In this document: positions 37,771-47,059 of the stretch, one piece after another
Numbering within the stretch: position 1 is the first letter of the stretch
How the letters are laid out: every line of letters begins with the position of its first letter
Assembly: GCF_022385335.1 (NCBI RefSeq)
Contig: NZ_CP092431.1
Location: forward strand, 6,138,001 to 6,202,000
Direction of reading: 5' to 3'
DNA from: Streptomyces deccanensis
GTDB lineage: Bacteria; Actinomycetota; Actinomycetes; Streptomycetales; Streptomycetaceae
DNA length: 64,000 nt
The notes under the pieces: model-generated
What the model saw: only the letters and a program-made list of their open reading frames with translations
Told to the model about the DNA's origin: nothing
The model's database searches: none
Position numbers and translations under genes: made by a program

Positions 37771-39834
37771 ATGATCGGGACGGGCGGGACGAGTGTGATG
37801 GCGGACGAGGACAGGACGACCGGGACGGACAGCGAGGCGCTGGCCGTGCTCCACCGGGTCTTCGGGTATGACGCCTTCCGGGGCGAGCAGGAAGCGATCA
37901 TCGAGCACGTGGTCGCGGGCGGCGACGCCGTCGTCCTCATGCCGACCGGCGGCGGCAAGTCCCTCTGCTACCAGATCCCGTCCCTGGTCAGGCCCGGCAC
38001 GGGCATCGTCGTCTCCCCGCTGATCGCGCTGATGCAGGACCAGGTGGACGCGCTGCGGGCCCTCGGCGTGCGCGCGGGGTTCATCAACTCCACCCAGGAC
38101 TTCGACGAGCGCCGGGTGGTCGAGGCCGAGTTCCTTGCCGGCGAGCTGGACCTCCTCTACCTCGCACCGGAGCGCCTGCGGCTCGACACCACCCTGGATC
38201 TGCTGGGGCGCGGCAAGATCTCGGTCTTCGCGATCGACGAGGCACACTGCGTCTCCCAGTGGGGCCACGACTTCCGGCCCGACTACCTCTCCCTCTCCCT
38301 CCTCGGACAGCGCTGGCCCGACGTACCGCGCATCGCCCTCACCGCCACCGCCACCCGCGCCACGCACCGCGAGATCACCGAGCGGCTGGACATGCCGCGG
38401 GCCCGGCACTTCGAGGCCAGCTTCGACCGGCCCAACATCCAGTACCGCATCGTGCCCAAGGCCGACCCGAAGAAGCAGCTCCTGTCTTTCCTGCGCCAGG
38501 AGCACGCGGGCGACGCCGGCATCGTCTACTGCCTCTCCCGCAACTCCGTGGAGAAGACCGCCGAGTTCCTCAGCAAGAACGGCGTCGAGGCGGTGCCGTA
38601 CCACGCGGGCCTCGACGCGGGCACCCGCGCGGCCCACCAGTCACGGTTCCTGCGCGAGGAAGGGCTCGTCGTCGTCGCCACGATCGCCTTCGGCATGGGC
38701 ATCGACAAACCCGACGTCCGCTTCGTCGCCCACCTCGACCTGCCGAAGTCCGTCGAGGGCTACTACCAGGAGACCGGCCGCGCCGGCCGCGACGGACTGC
38801 CGTCCACGGCCTGGATGGCGTACGGCCTGAACGACGTCATACAACAGCGGAAGATGATCCAGGGCAGCGAGGGCGACGAGGCGTTCCGCCGCCGGGCCGC
38901 GGCCCACCTGGACGCGATGCTGGCGCTCTGCGAGACCGCGCGCTGCCGCCGGGGCCAGCTCCTCCAGTACTTCGGCCAGGAACCCCGGGACGAGGGCTGC
39001 GGCAACTGCGACACCTGCCTCGTCCCACCGGAGACCTGGGACGGCACCGTCGCCGCGCAGAAGGTGCTCTCCACGGTGGTGCGGCTCCAGCGCGAGCGCG
39101 GGCAGAAGTTCGGCGCCGTGCAGATCGTCGACATCCTGCTGGGGCGGCGGACCGCGAAGGTCATCCAGTTCGACCACGACCAGCTCTCCGTCTTCGGCAT
39201 CGGCGAGGACCTGGCCGAGGGCGAATGGCGGGGCGTCGTACGGCAGTTGCTGGCCCAGGGGCTCCTCGCTGTCGAGGGTGAGTACGGCACGCTCGTGCTC
39301 ACCGAGGAGAGCGGGGCGGTGCTGCGGCGGGAGCGGGACGTACCGCTGCGCAAGGAACCGAAGAAGCCGGCGACCGCACGACAGGCGTCCGGCGGCTCCG
39401 GGGCGTCGGGGTCCGGCTCGTCGGGCTCCGGCCGGGGCGAACGAAAGGCGAAGGTGGCCGTCGAACTCTCCGACGACCTGGTCCCCGTCTTCGAAGCCCT
39501 CCGCGCCTGGCGCGCCGAACAGGCCCGCGAACAGGGCGTCCCCGCCTACGTCATCTTCCACGACGCCACCCTCCGCGAGATCGCGGCCACGGCCCCCGCG
39601 TCCGTCGCCGAACTCGGCACCATCAGCGGTATCGGCGAGAAGAAGCTCGCGACGTACGGGGAGGGCGTGCTCGGGGTCCTCGCCTCACTGGGCGGCACCG
39701 GCACCGACGAGGGCTCCTCGGCAGCCGCCCCGGCCACCGCCGCCGCCACCGCTTCAGCCACGGACGGGGACGCGCACGGCTCCTTCGACTGGCCGGACGA
39801 CGAGCCGGAACCCGAGCCGGACGACTGGGCGTAG
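37771..39834 (+). CDS. recQ: ATP-dependent DNA helicase RecQ
   Basis: A 687-residue superfamily 2 helicase. Walker A '[14 protein letters not shown]' starts at residue 57, the DEAH box is at 156-159 ('[19 protein letters not shown]'), and motif VI '[13 protein letters not shown]' is present. A zinc-binding cysteine cluster ('CETARC...GCGNCDTC') and winged-helix RQC domain follow. After a Gly/Ser-rich linker (about 535-560) comes an HRDC domain ('LFxALRAWR...[14 protein letters not shown]' type, about 565-640), then an acidic tail. RecQ unwinds branched DNA in recombination repair. ATG 37771 has a GGGGGAC SD; ATG 37798 is possible. Confidence 0.95.
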   Translation: MIGTGGTSVMADEDRTTGTDSEALAVLHRVFGYDAFRGEQEAIIEHVVAGGDAVVLMPTGGGKSLCYQIPSLVRPGTGIVVSPLIALMQDQVDALRALGVRAGFINSTQDFDERRVVEAEFLAGELDLLYLAPERLRLDTTLDLLGRGKISVFAIDEAHCVSQWGHDFRPDYLSLSLLGQRWPDVPRIALTATATRATHREITERLDMPRARHFEASFDRPNIQYRIVPKADPKKQLLSFLRQEHAGDAGIVYCLSRNSVEKTAEFLSKNGVEAVPYHAGLDAGTRAAHQSRFLREEGLVVVATIAFGMGIDKPDVRFVAHLDLPKSVEGYYQETGRAGRDGLPSTAWMAYGLNDVIQQRKMIQGSEGDEAFRRRAAAHLDAMLALCETARCRRGQLLQYFGQEPRDEGCGNCDTCLVPPETWDGTVAAQKVLSTVVRLQRERGQKFGAVQIVDILLGRRTAKVIQFDHDQLSVFGIGEDLAEGEWRGVVRQLLAQGLLAVEGEYGTLVLTEESGAVLRRERDVPLRKEPKKPATARQASGGSGASGSGSSGSGRGERKAKVAVELSDDLVPVFEALRAWRAEQAREQGVPAYVIFHDATLREIAATAPASVAELGTISGIGEKKLATYGEGVLGVLASLGGTGTDEGSSAAAPATAAATASATDGDAHGSFDWPDDEPEPEPDDWA

Positions 39835-39860
39835 CGGACACACGGGGGGAGGGGACCACC

Positions 39861-41051
39861 ATGGACGCGCAGGACACGGCGGAGAAGCTGCGGGCGATCA
39901 CCGGGGAGCTGTCGGAACGCTTCTACGAGCGCGACGACGTGGTACGCACCCTGATGGTCACCCTGCTGGCCGGGCAGCACTCGCTGCTGCTCGGCCCACC
40001 CGGCACCGCGAAGTCCGAAATGGCCAGAGAACTCACCGGCAGGTTCGAGGGGGCGGCCTACTGGGAGATCCTGCTGTCGAAGTTCACCGCCCCGACGAGG
40101 ATGTTCGGCCCCATCGACGTCGCCGCCCTGACCCGAGGCGAGTACCGCCAGGTGTACGAAGGCCGCGCCACGACCGCGCACGTCGCGTTCATCGACGAGA
40201 TCTTCAAGTGCTCCATGGCCGCCCTCAACGAGACGCTGGGCTACCTCAACGAGCGGATCTACCACCCCGAGAACGGCGGCGAGCCGATCCACTGCCCCCT
40301 GATCGGAGCCATCACGGCGAGCAACGAACTGCCCGTCGGAGAGGACTCGGCCGCGATCTACGACCGGCTCCTGGTGCGCATCGAGGTCGGATACCTCGAA
40401 GACCCCTCCAACTTCGCCGCGCTGGTCCGCTCCGCCGTCAGCCGCCCCCGGGCACCGACACGGACCACCGTCGAGCTGGCCGCGCTGCGGCACGCGGTCA
40501 CCGAAGCCGTGCCCGCCGTCGCCGTGCCCGACGCGATCGTCGACGCCGTGTGCACACTGCGCGCCGCCCTGCGCCGCAAGGAACTCGTCGCCTCCGACCG
40601 CCGATGGCGGCAGGCCGTGGCCCTGCTCCAGGCGTCCGCGTACCTCGACAGCCGCGAGGAGGTCGCCGAGGCCGACCTGTCGGTGCTGACGCACGTGCTC
40701 TGGGACTCCCCGGCGCAACGCCCGACCGTCGAGCGCGAGGTGCTGCACCTGGTCAACCCCGACGCCAAGGAGGCCCTCGACCTGGCCGACACCATCGACG
40801 AACTGGAGGCCCAGCTCGACGCGATGGCCGGGCAGTCACGCGAGGCGCTGAGCGAATGGGTCATCAAGAAGGCCCACAACAGACTGGCCATGGCGGGGCA
40901 GCGACTGGAGAAACTGCGCGAGGAGGCGGCGAGTTCGGGCCGTTCCACCGCCGCCATCGACCGGGTCACCGGCCGCCAGCGGGCCGTACGCGCCCGTGTC
41001 CTCACCGAGGCCCTCGGCGTGGACGCGAGCACGGTGCAGGCCCAGCTCTGA
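39861..41051 (+). CDS. MoxR-family AAA+ ATPase (RavA-like)
   Basis: A 396-residue AAA+ protein. Walker A is GPPGTAKS at 45-52, Walker B 'VAFIDEIFK' with Asp112 and Glu113, and sensor 1 'GAITASNELP'; the 'FTAPTRMFGPIDV' insert is characteristic of RavA-type MoxR proteins. MoxR ATPases act with a VWA-domain partner in metal-centre insertion or complex maturation; E. coli RavA-ViaA has been linked to maturation of complex I and fumarate reductase. The VWA gene follows 19 bp downstream, and nuo lies just upstream of recQ, so a link to iron-sulfur respiratory enzymes is plausible. A GGGGAGGGG SD precedes the ATG. Confidence 0.9.
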   Translation: MDAQDTAEKLRAITGELSERFYERDDVVRTLMVTLLAGQHSLLLGPPGTAKSEMARELTGRFEGAAYWEILLSKFTAPTRMFGPIDVAALTRGEYRQVYEGRATTAHVAFIDEIFKCSMAALNETLGYLNERIYHPENGGEPIHCPLIGAITASNELPVGEDSAAIYDRLLVRIEVGYLEDPSNFAALVRSAVSRPRAPTRTTVELAALRHAVTEAVPAVAVPDAIVDAVCTLRAALRRKELVASDRRWRQAVALLQASAYLDSREEVAEADLSVLTHVLWDSPAQRPTVEREVLHLVNPDAKEALDLADTIDELEAQLDAMAGQSREALSEWVIKKAHNRLAMAGQRLEKLREEAASSGRSTAAIDRVTGRQRAVRARVLTEALGVDASTVQAQL

Positions 41052-41070
41052 ACGAGGGGGGATCGCAGCG

Positions 41071-42744
41071 ATGGACGGGACCACATCCGAAGCGGTGCCC
41101 CGGGGCGGGGCACCGGCCAGGCTGGACGAGTTGGCGGGGCGGGCCGGCAAGTGGCTGGGGCTGACGGACACGGTGTCCGAGCGGCACACCGCCGCGGTCG
41201 TCGCGGACCGGTTCGACCGGATCACGTGGCGCGACACGTACGAGCAGTCGGTGGGACTGCGCGAACTGGCCGAGGAGTTGGCCGGAGGGCCGGTCGACGG
41301 GCGATACAGGCAGCACGGCCAGACCGCCGACCTGCTCACCGACGTCTTCCTGGCCGCGTACAAGGTCCGCCCGCGTTTGCGGGAGCGGACGGAGATGACG
41401 CCCTCCCGGCTGGTCAACCACCAGGTGATCACCTTCCTGACGGAATCACCGGAGTACGCGGAACTGCACCGGGAGACGGCCGGCGATCCCTACGCCGCCG
41501 CCATGGCCGTGCTCGCCCAGGCCCCGGCGCTCCGCACCATGCTGGAGCGCACCCGCGACGCCCGCCGGCGGGCCGAACAGGCGGACCGGGCCCAGCGGGA
41601 CGCCGCCGACGCGGCGACCGCCGTCGCCGAGGTCCTGCGACGGGCCGCGGACGAGGCGGACGAGGACGGCACCGTGCCGGCCACCGCAGCCGACGCCGTG
41701 GACCAGGCGGTCAGGGACGCGGAGAGGGCCGAGGCCAGCGCGCGGCGCGCCGCCCTGGACGGCGCGCGGGCCCTGACGGCGGCGGCCCCCGGCGCCCGCG
41801 CCGCGGCGCGGACCGGCGCGGCCAAGGCCGCCGAGGCCGTACAGCAGGAGGCCTCGCTGATGCGGGCGTGGGGTGTGGGCGCCGGCGAGCTGGAGCGGAT
41901 GTCGTTCGACCGGCGGGCACGGCTCGCGGAGCGGCTGCGCACCGGCCGGCTCGCGGAGTGGGCCGAACTCATCGGCCGTTTACGGCAGATGGCCGCCGGG
42001 GAGCGGGCCCGCAAGGTCGAGAACACCGTCGGGGAACTCGTCGGCGTCACCCTCGGCGACGACCTCTCCCGTCTCATCCCCTCCGAGCTGGCCAACCTCG
42101 GGCTGCCGGAGCTGCGGGCCGTGTTCGCCGCGCGGTACGCCGCCGGGGAGCTGATGCTCTACGACGGCCAGGGGGAGCAGAGCACGGGCCGGGGCGCGAT
42201 CATCGCGTGCGTCGACACCTCGCACTCGATGTACGAGTCGGGGCCCGGCGGAGTGACGAGGGAGGCGTGGTCGAAGGCGTGCGCCCTGGCGCTGCTGGAC
42301 CAGGCCCGCCATGCCGGACGGGACTTCGTCGGCATCCTGTTCTCGGCCGCCGACAGGATCCGGGTCTTCCGCTTCCCCGGTGACGGGCCCGCCGACACGG
42401 CCCGGGTCATCGACTTCGCGGAGACGTTCCTCGGCGGCGGCACCAGCTATCGGACGCCGCTGTCGGCGGCCGGGGAACTGCTGAAGGAGGAGTTCGACGC
42501 CGCCGGCCGCGCCCGCGGGGACATCGTGATGCTCACCGACGACGACTGCGGTGTCACCCCGGAGTGGATGCGCTCCTGGAACGAGGCCAAACACGCGCTG
42601 GGCTTCCGCGTCTTCGGCGTGGCCATAGGCGCCCCCCGGGTCACCGACGCCGACTCGGTCCTGGACACCCTGTGCGACAACCTCCGCTCCATAGAGGACC
42701 TCACCGACGTCCACACCGCCGCCGACCTGTTCCGCGTGATCTGA
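41071..42744 (+). CDS. VWA domain protein (ViaA-like partner of the MoxR ATPase)
   Basis: A 557-residue protein. The N-terminal half is helical, with a long Ala/Arg/Glu-rich predicted coiled coil (about 155-270). The C-terminal third (about 370-557) is a von Willebrand A domain with the metal-dependent adhesion motif DxSxS as 'DTSHS' at 382-386, a conserved Thr in 'GGGTSYRTPL', and Asp in 'VMLTDDDCGV'. It pairs with the MoxR ATPase directly upstream. ATG 41071 has a GAGGGGGGA SD; a longer frame from 40996 would overlap the ATPase gene. Codon 304 (41980-41982) is TTA, so full translation may need the bldA tRNA, although the ATPase has none. Confidence 0.9.
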   Translation: MDGTTSEAVPRGGAPARLDELAGRAGKWLGLTDTVSERHTAAVVADRFDRITWRDTYEQSVGLRELAEELAGGPVDGRYRQHGQTADLLTDVFLAAYKVRPRLRERTEMTPSRLVNHQVITFLTESPEYAELHRETAGDPYAAAMAVLAQAPALRTMLERTRDARRRAEQADRAQRDAADAATAVAEVLRRAADEADEDGTVPATAADAVDQAVRDAERAEASARRAALDGARALTAAAPGARAAARTGAAKAAEAVQQEASLMRAWGVGAGELERMSFDRRARLAERLRTGRLAEWAELIGRLRQMAAGERARKVENTVGELVGVTLGDDLSRLIPSELANLGLPELRAVFAARYAAGELMLYDGQGEQSTGRGAIIACVDTSHSMYESGPGGVTREAWSKACALALLDQARHAGRDFVGILFSAADRIRVFRFPGDGPADTARVIDFAETFLGGGTSYRTPLSAAGELLKEEFDAAGRARGDIVMLTDDDCGVTPEWMRSWNEAKHALGFRVFGVAIGAPRVTDADSVLDTLCDNLRSIEDLTDVHTAADLFRVI

Positions 42745-42771
42745 CCCGGGCCCGCCCGGGCCGCCCCGGTG

Positions 42772-43182
42772 TCAGCTTGTTCCTTGTCTTCCGTCCGTCT
42801 CGTAGGGCGGGGACGGACGGTTCCAGAGGGCGTCCGACCGGCTGACGATCTTTCGAAGTTCGCGGGCGCTTCGTGGCGACAAGGCCTGCATCGCTGTGTC
42901 GAGGAGGGCTCGGGCTTCGAGAGGGTCCCCGCAGCAGTACCAGTGCGCGTTGCCCCACTCGTAGTCGTGCCACAGGGCACGCTCGGGCTGGTGGACGTAG
43001 TCCCTCCACAGGCCCACAGCCGTGCTGACGTCGCCTGGCTGCAGGTAGTTGCGGGAGCGCTCGAGGCGGATGATCTCGCACAGCGCACGCGAGGACAGGC
43101 CGTCGATGACCGGCCTCGCACCCGTAGTCCGGTGGTTGCCGGGGTCGCCGACACGGATTTGTCTCGGCCGCCTACGCGGCAT
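42772..43182 (-). CDS. Small hypothetical protein, Streptomyces type
   Basis: A 136-residue basic protein without signal or membrane segments. It reads as helical, with 'LCEIIRLERSRNYLQPGD', a Trp/Tyr/His-rich centre ('LWRDYVHQPERALWHDYEWGNAHWYCCGD') and 'SARELRKIVSRSDALWNRPSPPYE' near the end. I have the impression of similar proteins in other streptomycetes but cannot assign a function. Its GC and codon bias are weaker than those of its neighbours, suggesting an accessory gene. A tiny frame (43172-43204, 10 codons) ends overlapping its ATG and might be a coupled leader. It is convergent with the VWA gene. Confidence 0.6.
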   Translation of the reverse strand: MPRRRPRQIRVGDPGNHRTTGARPVIDGLSSRALCEIIRLERSRNYLQPGDVSTAVGLWRDYVHQPERALWHDYEWGNAHWYCCGDPLEARALLDTAMQALSPRSARELRKIVSRSDALWNRPSPPYETDGRQGTS

Positions 43183-43418
43183 GGACCTTTCGGTTCGTCG
43201 TCATGCGGTACATGGTGCCACCGTCTCGAAAACCGCGCGATGGCCAACTCCCCGGCCGGCGCACCGAAACCGTCCCGGTCCGGCCAGGGCGACCGCCGGG
43301 TCCGAAGAACCTACAGACCCGGCAAGCCCTTCGTACGACTCGTGTGCGAGTCCATGTCGGGAAGCATGCCACCCGGCCAGTCACGCACATCTGCTCCGAG
43401 CCGAGGTTGAACGGCAGC
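43183..43418. other. Low-information gap between small ORF and HEAT-fused flavoprotein
   Basis: 236 bp with lower GC and no supported gene apart from a possible 10-codon leader on the minus strand. It should hold the promoter of the small hypothetical gene and the 3' end of the flavoprotein operon. No terminator-like hairpin was recognised. Confidence 0.35.
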
Positions 43419-46232
43419 TCACAGCGCGCGGGACGCGTATGCCCTGACGTCGGCGTCCGGGTCCTTGGTGGCTGTGGTGAGGGCGGTGCGGGCGGCTTCG
43501 GTGGTGGTGTGGTGGGTGAGGGAGAGGACGGCGGCCTTGCGGACGTCGGCGTTGGGGTCCGAGAGGGCTTCCGTGAGGGCGGGGACGGCCACGGCCGTCG
43601 TCGCGGTGGACAGGGCGGTGGCGGCGCCGGCCCGTACCTGCCAGGCCGGGTCGGCGAGGGCGGTCACGGCCTGGGGGGCGAGCGGCGGCGGGCAGCCGAC
43701 GGTGCCCAGCGCGCCGTAGGCGGCGGCCCGGACCAGGGCGTCGGGGTCGGTGGTGAGGGTGGTCAGCGCGGTCAGTACCGCGGCGGGGGGAGAGGAGGCG
43801 GTGCGGTCGGCGGACACCGTGGCCAGGGCCTTGGCGAGGGTGACGCGTACCTCGCGGGACGGGTCGATGGGGGCCGCGTGCGCCAGTTCGGTGGCCGCGT
43901 CGACCGAGACGAGGGCGCGTACGGCCTCGATCCGCACACTGATGTCGGAGTCCGTCAGGGAGCCGGCGTACAGGGCGGTGTCGCCGAGGCCGAGGGCGCG
44001 CAGTACGTCCAGGGCTGCGGCGCGGACGACCGGGTCGGGCTCCGTCAGGGCGGCAGCGAGGCCGTCGCGGAGGGCGGCGTCGGGCGGGAGCGTCTCGACC
44101 AGTTCGCGGAGCGAGGCCGCGGCGGCGGCCCGCACCTCGGGGGCGCTGTCGCGGAGCGCCTCGGCGAGGGCCGACCCGGTGCCCGGAGGCAGGGTCTCCG
44201 TGAGGACGGCGACCGCCTCACGCCGGACCGTGGGCGCCGGGTCCGTCAAGTAGGGCCGCAGCGCGGCGAGTTCGGGCTGCTCCTCGGCGAGGGCGACGAG
44301 TTCGAGGAGGCGTGCGGAGGAGGTGGAGGAGGAGGCGGCGTGGGGGGTGGGGTGGGAGGGGAGGGGGAGGGCCCCCTCCCCCGAGCCGTCCCCGGCACCC
44401 ACACCGGCACCCGACCCCGATCCCGAGCCCACTCCCGCCGCCACCGGTGCCACCTCCCGTGACCCCGCCGTCGCCACGTTCTCCGCGTGGACCTCGCCCA
44501 GGTGGCGGGAGGGGCCGCCGACGGGGGTGAACTCCTCGACGGGGACGAGGTAGGGGGCGACGGGGCGGGCGGTGAACTCCATCGTGCCGGAGGGGGACTT
44601 GCGCAGGTCGAGGTGGTGGAACCAGGAGGTGTCGTCGCGCTGGGGGTGGTCGAGGCGGTCGTGGTAGAGGCCCCAGCGGGACTCGGTGCGGGCCAGGGAG
44701 GCACGGGCGGCCATCTCGGCGCAGTCGCGGATGAAGGAGACCTCGGCGCAGCGCATCAGCTCGTGCGGGGTGCGGGCGCCCATCTCGGCGATGTCGGCGC
44801 GCATCCGCTCGAACGCGTTGAGCGCGAGGGAGAGGCGGGAGCCGGACTTCGGGGGCGCCACGTAGTCGTTGACGAAGCGGCGGAGCTTGTACTCGACCTG
44901 GGGCTGCGGGGGACCGTCGGGGTTGTGCAGCGGGCGGTAGATCAGCTCGTGGGCGTCCCGGAGCTGGTCGTCCGGCAGTTCGCCCTCGTAGGGGGAGTAC
45001 TGGGAGGCGTCGGCGCCCGCGAGGTCGCCGAACACGAACGCGCCGATCATGTAGTTGTGGGGGACGCAGGCGAGGTCGCCGGCGGCGTACAGGCGGGGGA
45101 CGGTCGTCCGGGCCTGGTCGTCCACCCGTACGCCCGAGGCGGAGTGGCCGCCGCACAGGCCGATCTCGGAGATGTGCATCTCGATGTCGTGGGTGCGGTA
45201 GTCGTGGCCGCGACCGGCGTGGAAGGTGCCCCGGGTCGGGCGTTCCGTGGTGTGCAGGATCGACTCCAGGGCGGAGACGGACTCCTCCGGGAGGTGGCTG
45301 AGCTTCAGGTAGACCGGGGCACGGTCGGAGGCGATCTCGGCGGCGAACTCGGCCATCATCTGGCCGGACCAGTAGTCGGAGTCGACGAAGCGTTCGCCGT
45401 GCCGGTTGACCTGGTAGCCGCCGAAGGGGTTGGCGACGTAGGCGCAGGCGGGGCCGTTGTAGTCCTTGATCAGCGGGTTGATCTGGAAGCACTCGATGCC
45501 GGTGAGTTCGGCGCCCGCGTGGTACGCCATGGCGTAGCCGTCGCCCGCGTTGGTGGGGTTCTCGTAGGTGCCGTAGAGATAGCCGGAGGCGGGCAGTCCG
45601 AGCCGGCCGCACGCGCCGGTCGCGAGGATCACGGCTCCGGCGCGCACGGTGACGAACGCGCCGGTGCGGGTGTTGAAGCCGGCCGCGCCCACCGCCCGCC
45701 GGGCCTCGCCCTCGCCGGCCGTCAGCACGCGGACCGGCATCACCCGGTTCTCGATTCGGATGCGTTCGCGCATCTCCCGGCGCCGCAGCTGCCGGTAGAG
45801 GACCTTCTTGACGTCCTTGCCCTCCGGCATCGGCAGGACGTACGACCCCGAGCGGTGCACCTGGCGGACCGCGTACTCGTTGTGCTCGTCCTTCTCGAAC
45901 TTCACACCGTACGACTCGAGCCGCCGGACCATGTCGTAGCCGCGGGTGGCGGTCTGGCGGACCGTGGACTGGTCGACGATGCCGTCGTTGGCGCGGGTGA
46001 TCTCGGCGACGTAGTCGTCGGGTTCGGCGCGGCCGGGGATGACGGCGTTGTTGACGCCGTCCATGCCCATGGCGAGGGCGCCGGAGTGGCGGACGTGCGC
46101 CTTCTCCAGGAGCAGGACGTCTCCGCCGTGCTCGGCGGCGGTCAGGGCCGCCATGGTGCCGGCGGTGCCGCCGCCGATGACGAGGACGTCGCAGGTGAGT
46201 TCTTCGGCGGCGGTGAGGGCGGGGATCTCCAC
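43419..46232 (-). CDS. AprA/FrdA-type flavoprotein fused to C-terminal HEAT repeats
   Basis: A 937-residue protein. Residues 1 to about 590 form a fumarate reductase/APS reductase alpha-type FAD protein: 'VLVIGGGTAGTMAALTAAEHGGDVLLLEKA' (GxGxxG around 20-25), 'HSGALAMGMDGVNNAV', 'GAVILATGACG', and 'RLYAAGDLACVPHNYMIGAFVFGDLAG'. The 'RHSGALAMGMDGVN' segment is nearer to AprA than to SdhA. A Gly/Ser-rich linker (about 600-640) leads to about nine HEAT repeats of the form 'DPxxxVRxxAxxAL' up to the C-terminus. HEAT arrays bind proteins, so this may dock a partner. It is the last gene of a six-gene operon with an AprB-like ferredoxin and an anion-type ABC importer. The substrate is unknown. Confidence 0.85.
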   Translation of the reverse strand: MEIPALTAAEELTCDVLVIGGGTAGTMAALTAAEHGGDVLLLEKAHVRHSGALAMGMDGVNNAVIPGRAEPDDYVAEITRANDGIVDQSTVRQTATRGYDMVRRLESYGVKFEKDEHNEYAVRQVHRSGSYVLPMPEGKDVKKVLYRQLRRREMRERIRIENRVMPVRVLTAGEGEARRAVGAAGFNTRTGAFVTVRAGAVILATGACGRLGLPASGYLYGTYENPTNAGDGYAMAYHAGAELTGIECFQINPLIKDYNGPACAYVANPFGGYQVNRHGERFVDSDYWSGQMMAEFAAEIASDRAPVYLKLSHLPEESVSALESILHTTERPTRGTFHAGRGHDYRTHDIEMHISEIGLCGGHSASGVRVDDQARTTVPRLYAAGDLACVPHNYMIGAFVFGDLAGADASQYSPYEGELPDDQLRDAHELIYRPLHNPDGPPQPQVEYKLRRFVNDYVAPPKSGSRLSLALNAFERMRADIAEMGARTPHELMRCAEVSFIRDCAEMAARASLARTESRWGLYHDRLDHPQRDDTSWFHHLDLRKSPSGTMEFTARPVAPYLVPVEEFTPVGGPSRHLGEVHAENVATAGSREVAPVAAGVGSGSGSGAGVGAGDGSGEGALPLPSHPTPHAASSSTSSARLLELVALAEEQPELAALRPYLTDPAPTVRREAVAVLTETLPPGTGSALAEALRDSAPEVRAAAAASLRELVETLPPDAALRDGLAAALTEPDPVVRAAALDVLRALGLGDTALYAGSLTDSDISVRIEAVRALVSVDAATELAHAAPIDPSREVRVTLAKALATVSADRTASSPPAAVLTALTTLTTDPDALVRAAAYGALGTVGCPPPLAPQAVTALADPAWQVRAGAATALSTATTAVAVPALTEALSDPNADVRKAAVLSLTHHTTTEAARTALTTATKDPDADVRAYASRAL

Positions 46233-46243
46233 CAGAGGGCCTT

Positions 46244-47059
46244 TCAGGAACCGAGGGAGGTCAGGACGTCGCGGCGCAGGGCCGTGCGGGCCGGGTCGTC
46301 ATGGGCGGCGCGGTCGCGGGGGCGCGGGACGTCCCGTACTGCGGTGAGGCGGCCGGAGCCGAGGAGGGCGACGCGGTCGCCGAGGAACAGGGCCTCGTCC
46401 ACGTCGTGGGTGACGAAGACGACGGTGGCGCCCGTGCCGCGCAACACCTCCACCAGCAGGTCCTGCATCCCGGCCCGGGTCTGGGCGTCGAGCGCGCCGA
46501 ACGGCTCGTCCATCAGGACGGCGCGGGGGTGCCCGGCGAGGGCGCGGGCCAGTTGCGCGCGCTGGCGCTGTCCGCCGGAGACGCGGTGCGGCAGCTGCCG
46601 GGTGTACTCGGCGAGCCCGACCCGGGACAGCCAGGCCTCGGCCTGCGTACGGCGCTCGGCGCGGGGCAGGCCCCGGATGGCGAGCGGGAGTTCGACGTTG
46701 GCGCGCAGGGTGCGCCAGGGCAGGAGGGCGTCCTCCTGGAAGACGAGGGCGCGTTCGGCGGACGGGCCGGTCAGGGGCTCCCCGTCTTGGGTGATCCCGC
46801 CGGCGAGCGGCGGCAACAGGCCCGCGAGGGTGCGCAGCAGGGTCGACTTGCCGCAGCCGGACGGTCCGACGACGGTGAGGATCTCGCCGGGGGCCACGTC
46901 CAGGTCGACGCCGGTGAGGGCGACGGCGTCGGGGCGGCCCAGGTCGGCGGCGTGGAGGGCGAGGCGGGTGCCGCGTACGGGGGCGGGCGCCCGCTGCTCC
47001 TCGGGGGCCTGTGCCTCCGCGTGGCCGGGGGCCCGCGTCTCAGACGAGGTGCTCATCAC
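46244..47059 (-). CDS. ABC transporter ATP-binding protein (nitrate/sulfonate/taurine type)
   Basis: A 271-residue ATPase. Walker A is GPSGCGKS (65-72), the Q-loop 'LVFQEDALLPWRTLRANVELPL', the signature 'VSGGQRQRAQLARAL', Walker B 'AVLMDEPFGALD', and the switch His in 'VVFVTHDVDEAL'. The 'LLPW' Q-loop is typical of the SsuB/TauB/NrtD group. The first 30 residues are a Glu/Ala/Pro-rich extension. The gene overlaps the 3' end of the permease gene by 20 bp and precedes the flavoprotein by 11 bp, so all are one transcription unit. Confidence 0.93.
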   Translation of the reverse strand: MMSTSSETRAPGHAEAQAPEEQRAPAPVRGTRLALHAADLGRPDAVALTGVDLDVAPGEILTVVGPSGCGKSTLLRTLAGLLPPLAGGITQDGEPLTGPSAERALVFQEDALLPWRTLRANVELPLAIRGLPRAERRTQAEAWLSRVGLAEYTRQLPHRVSGGQRQRAQLARALAGHPRAVLMDEPFGALDAQTRAGMQDLLVEVLRGTGATVVFVTHDVDEALFLGDRVALLGSGRLTAVRDVPRPRDRAAHDDPARTALRRDVLTSLGS

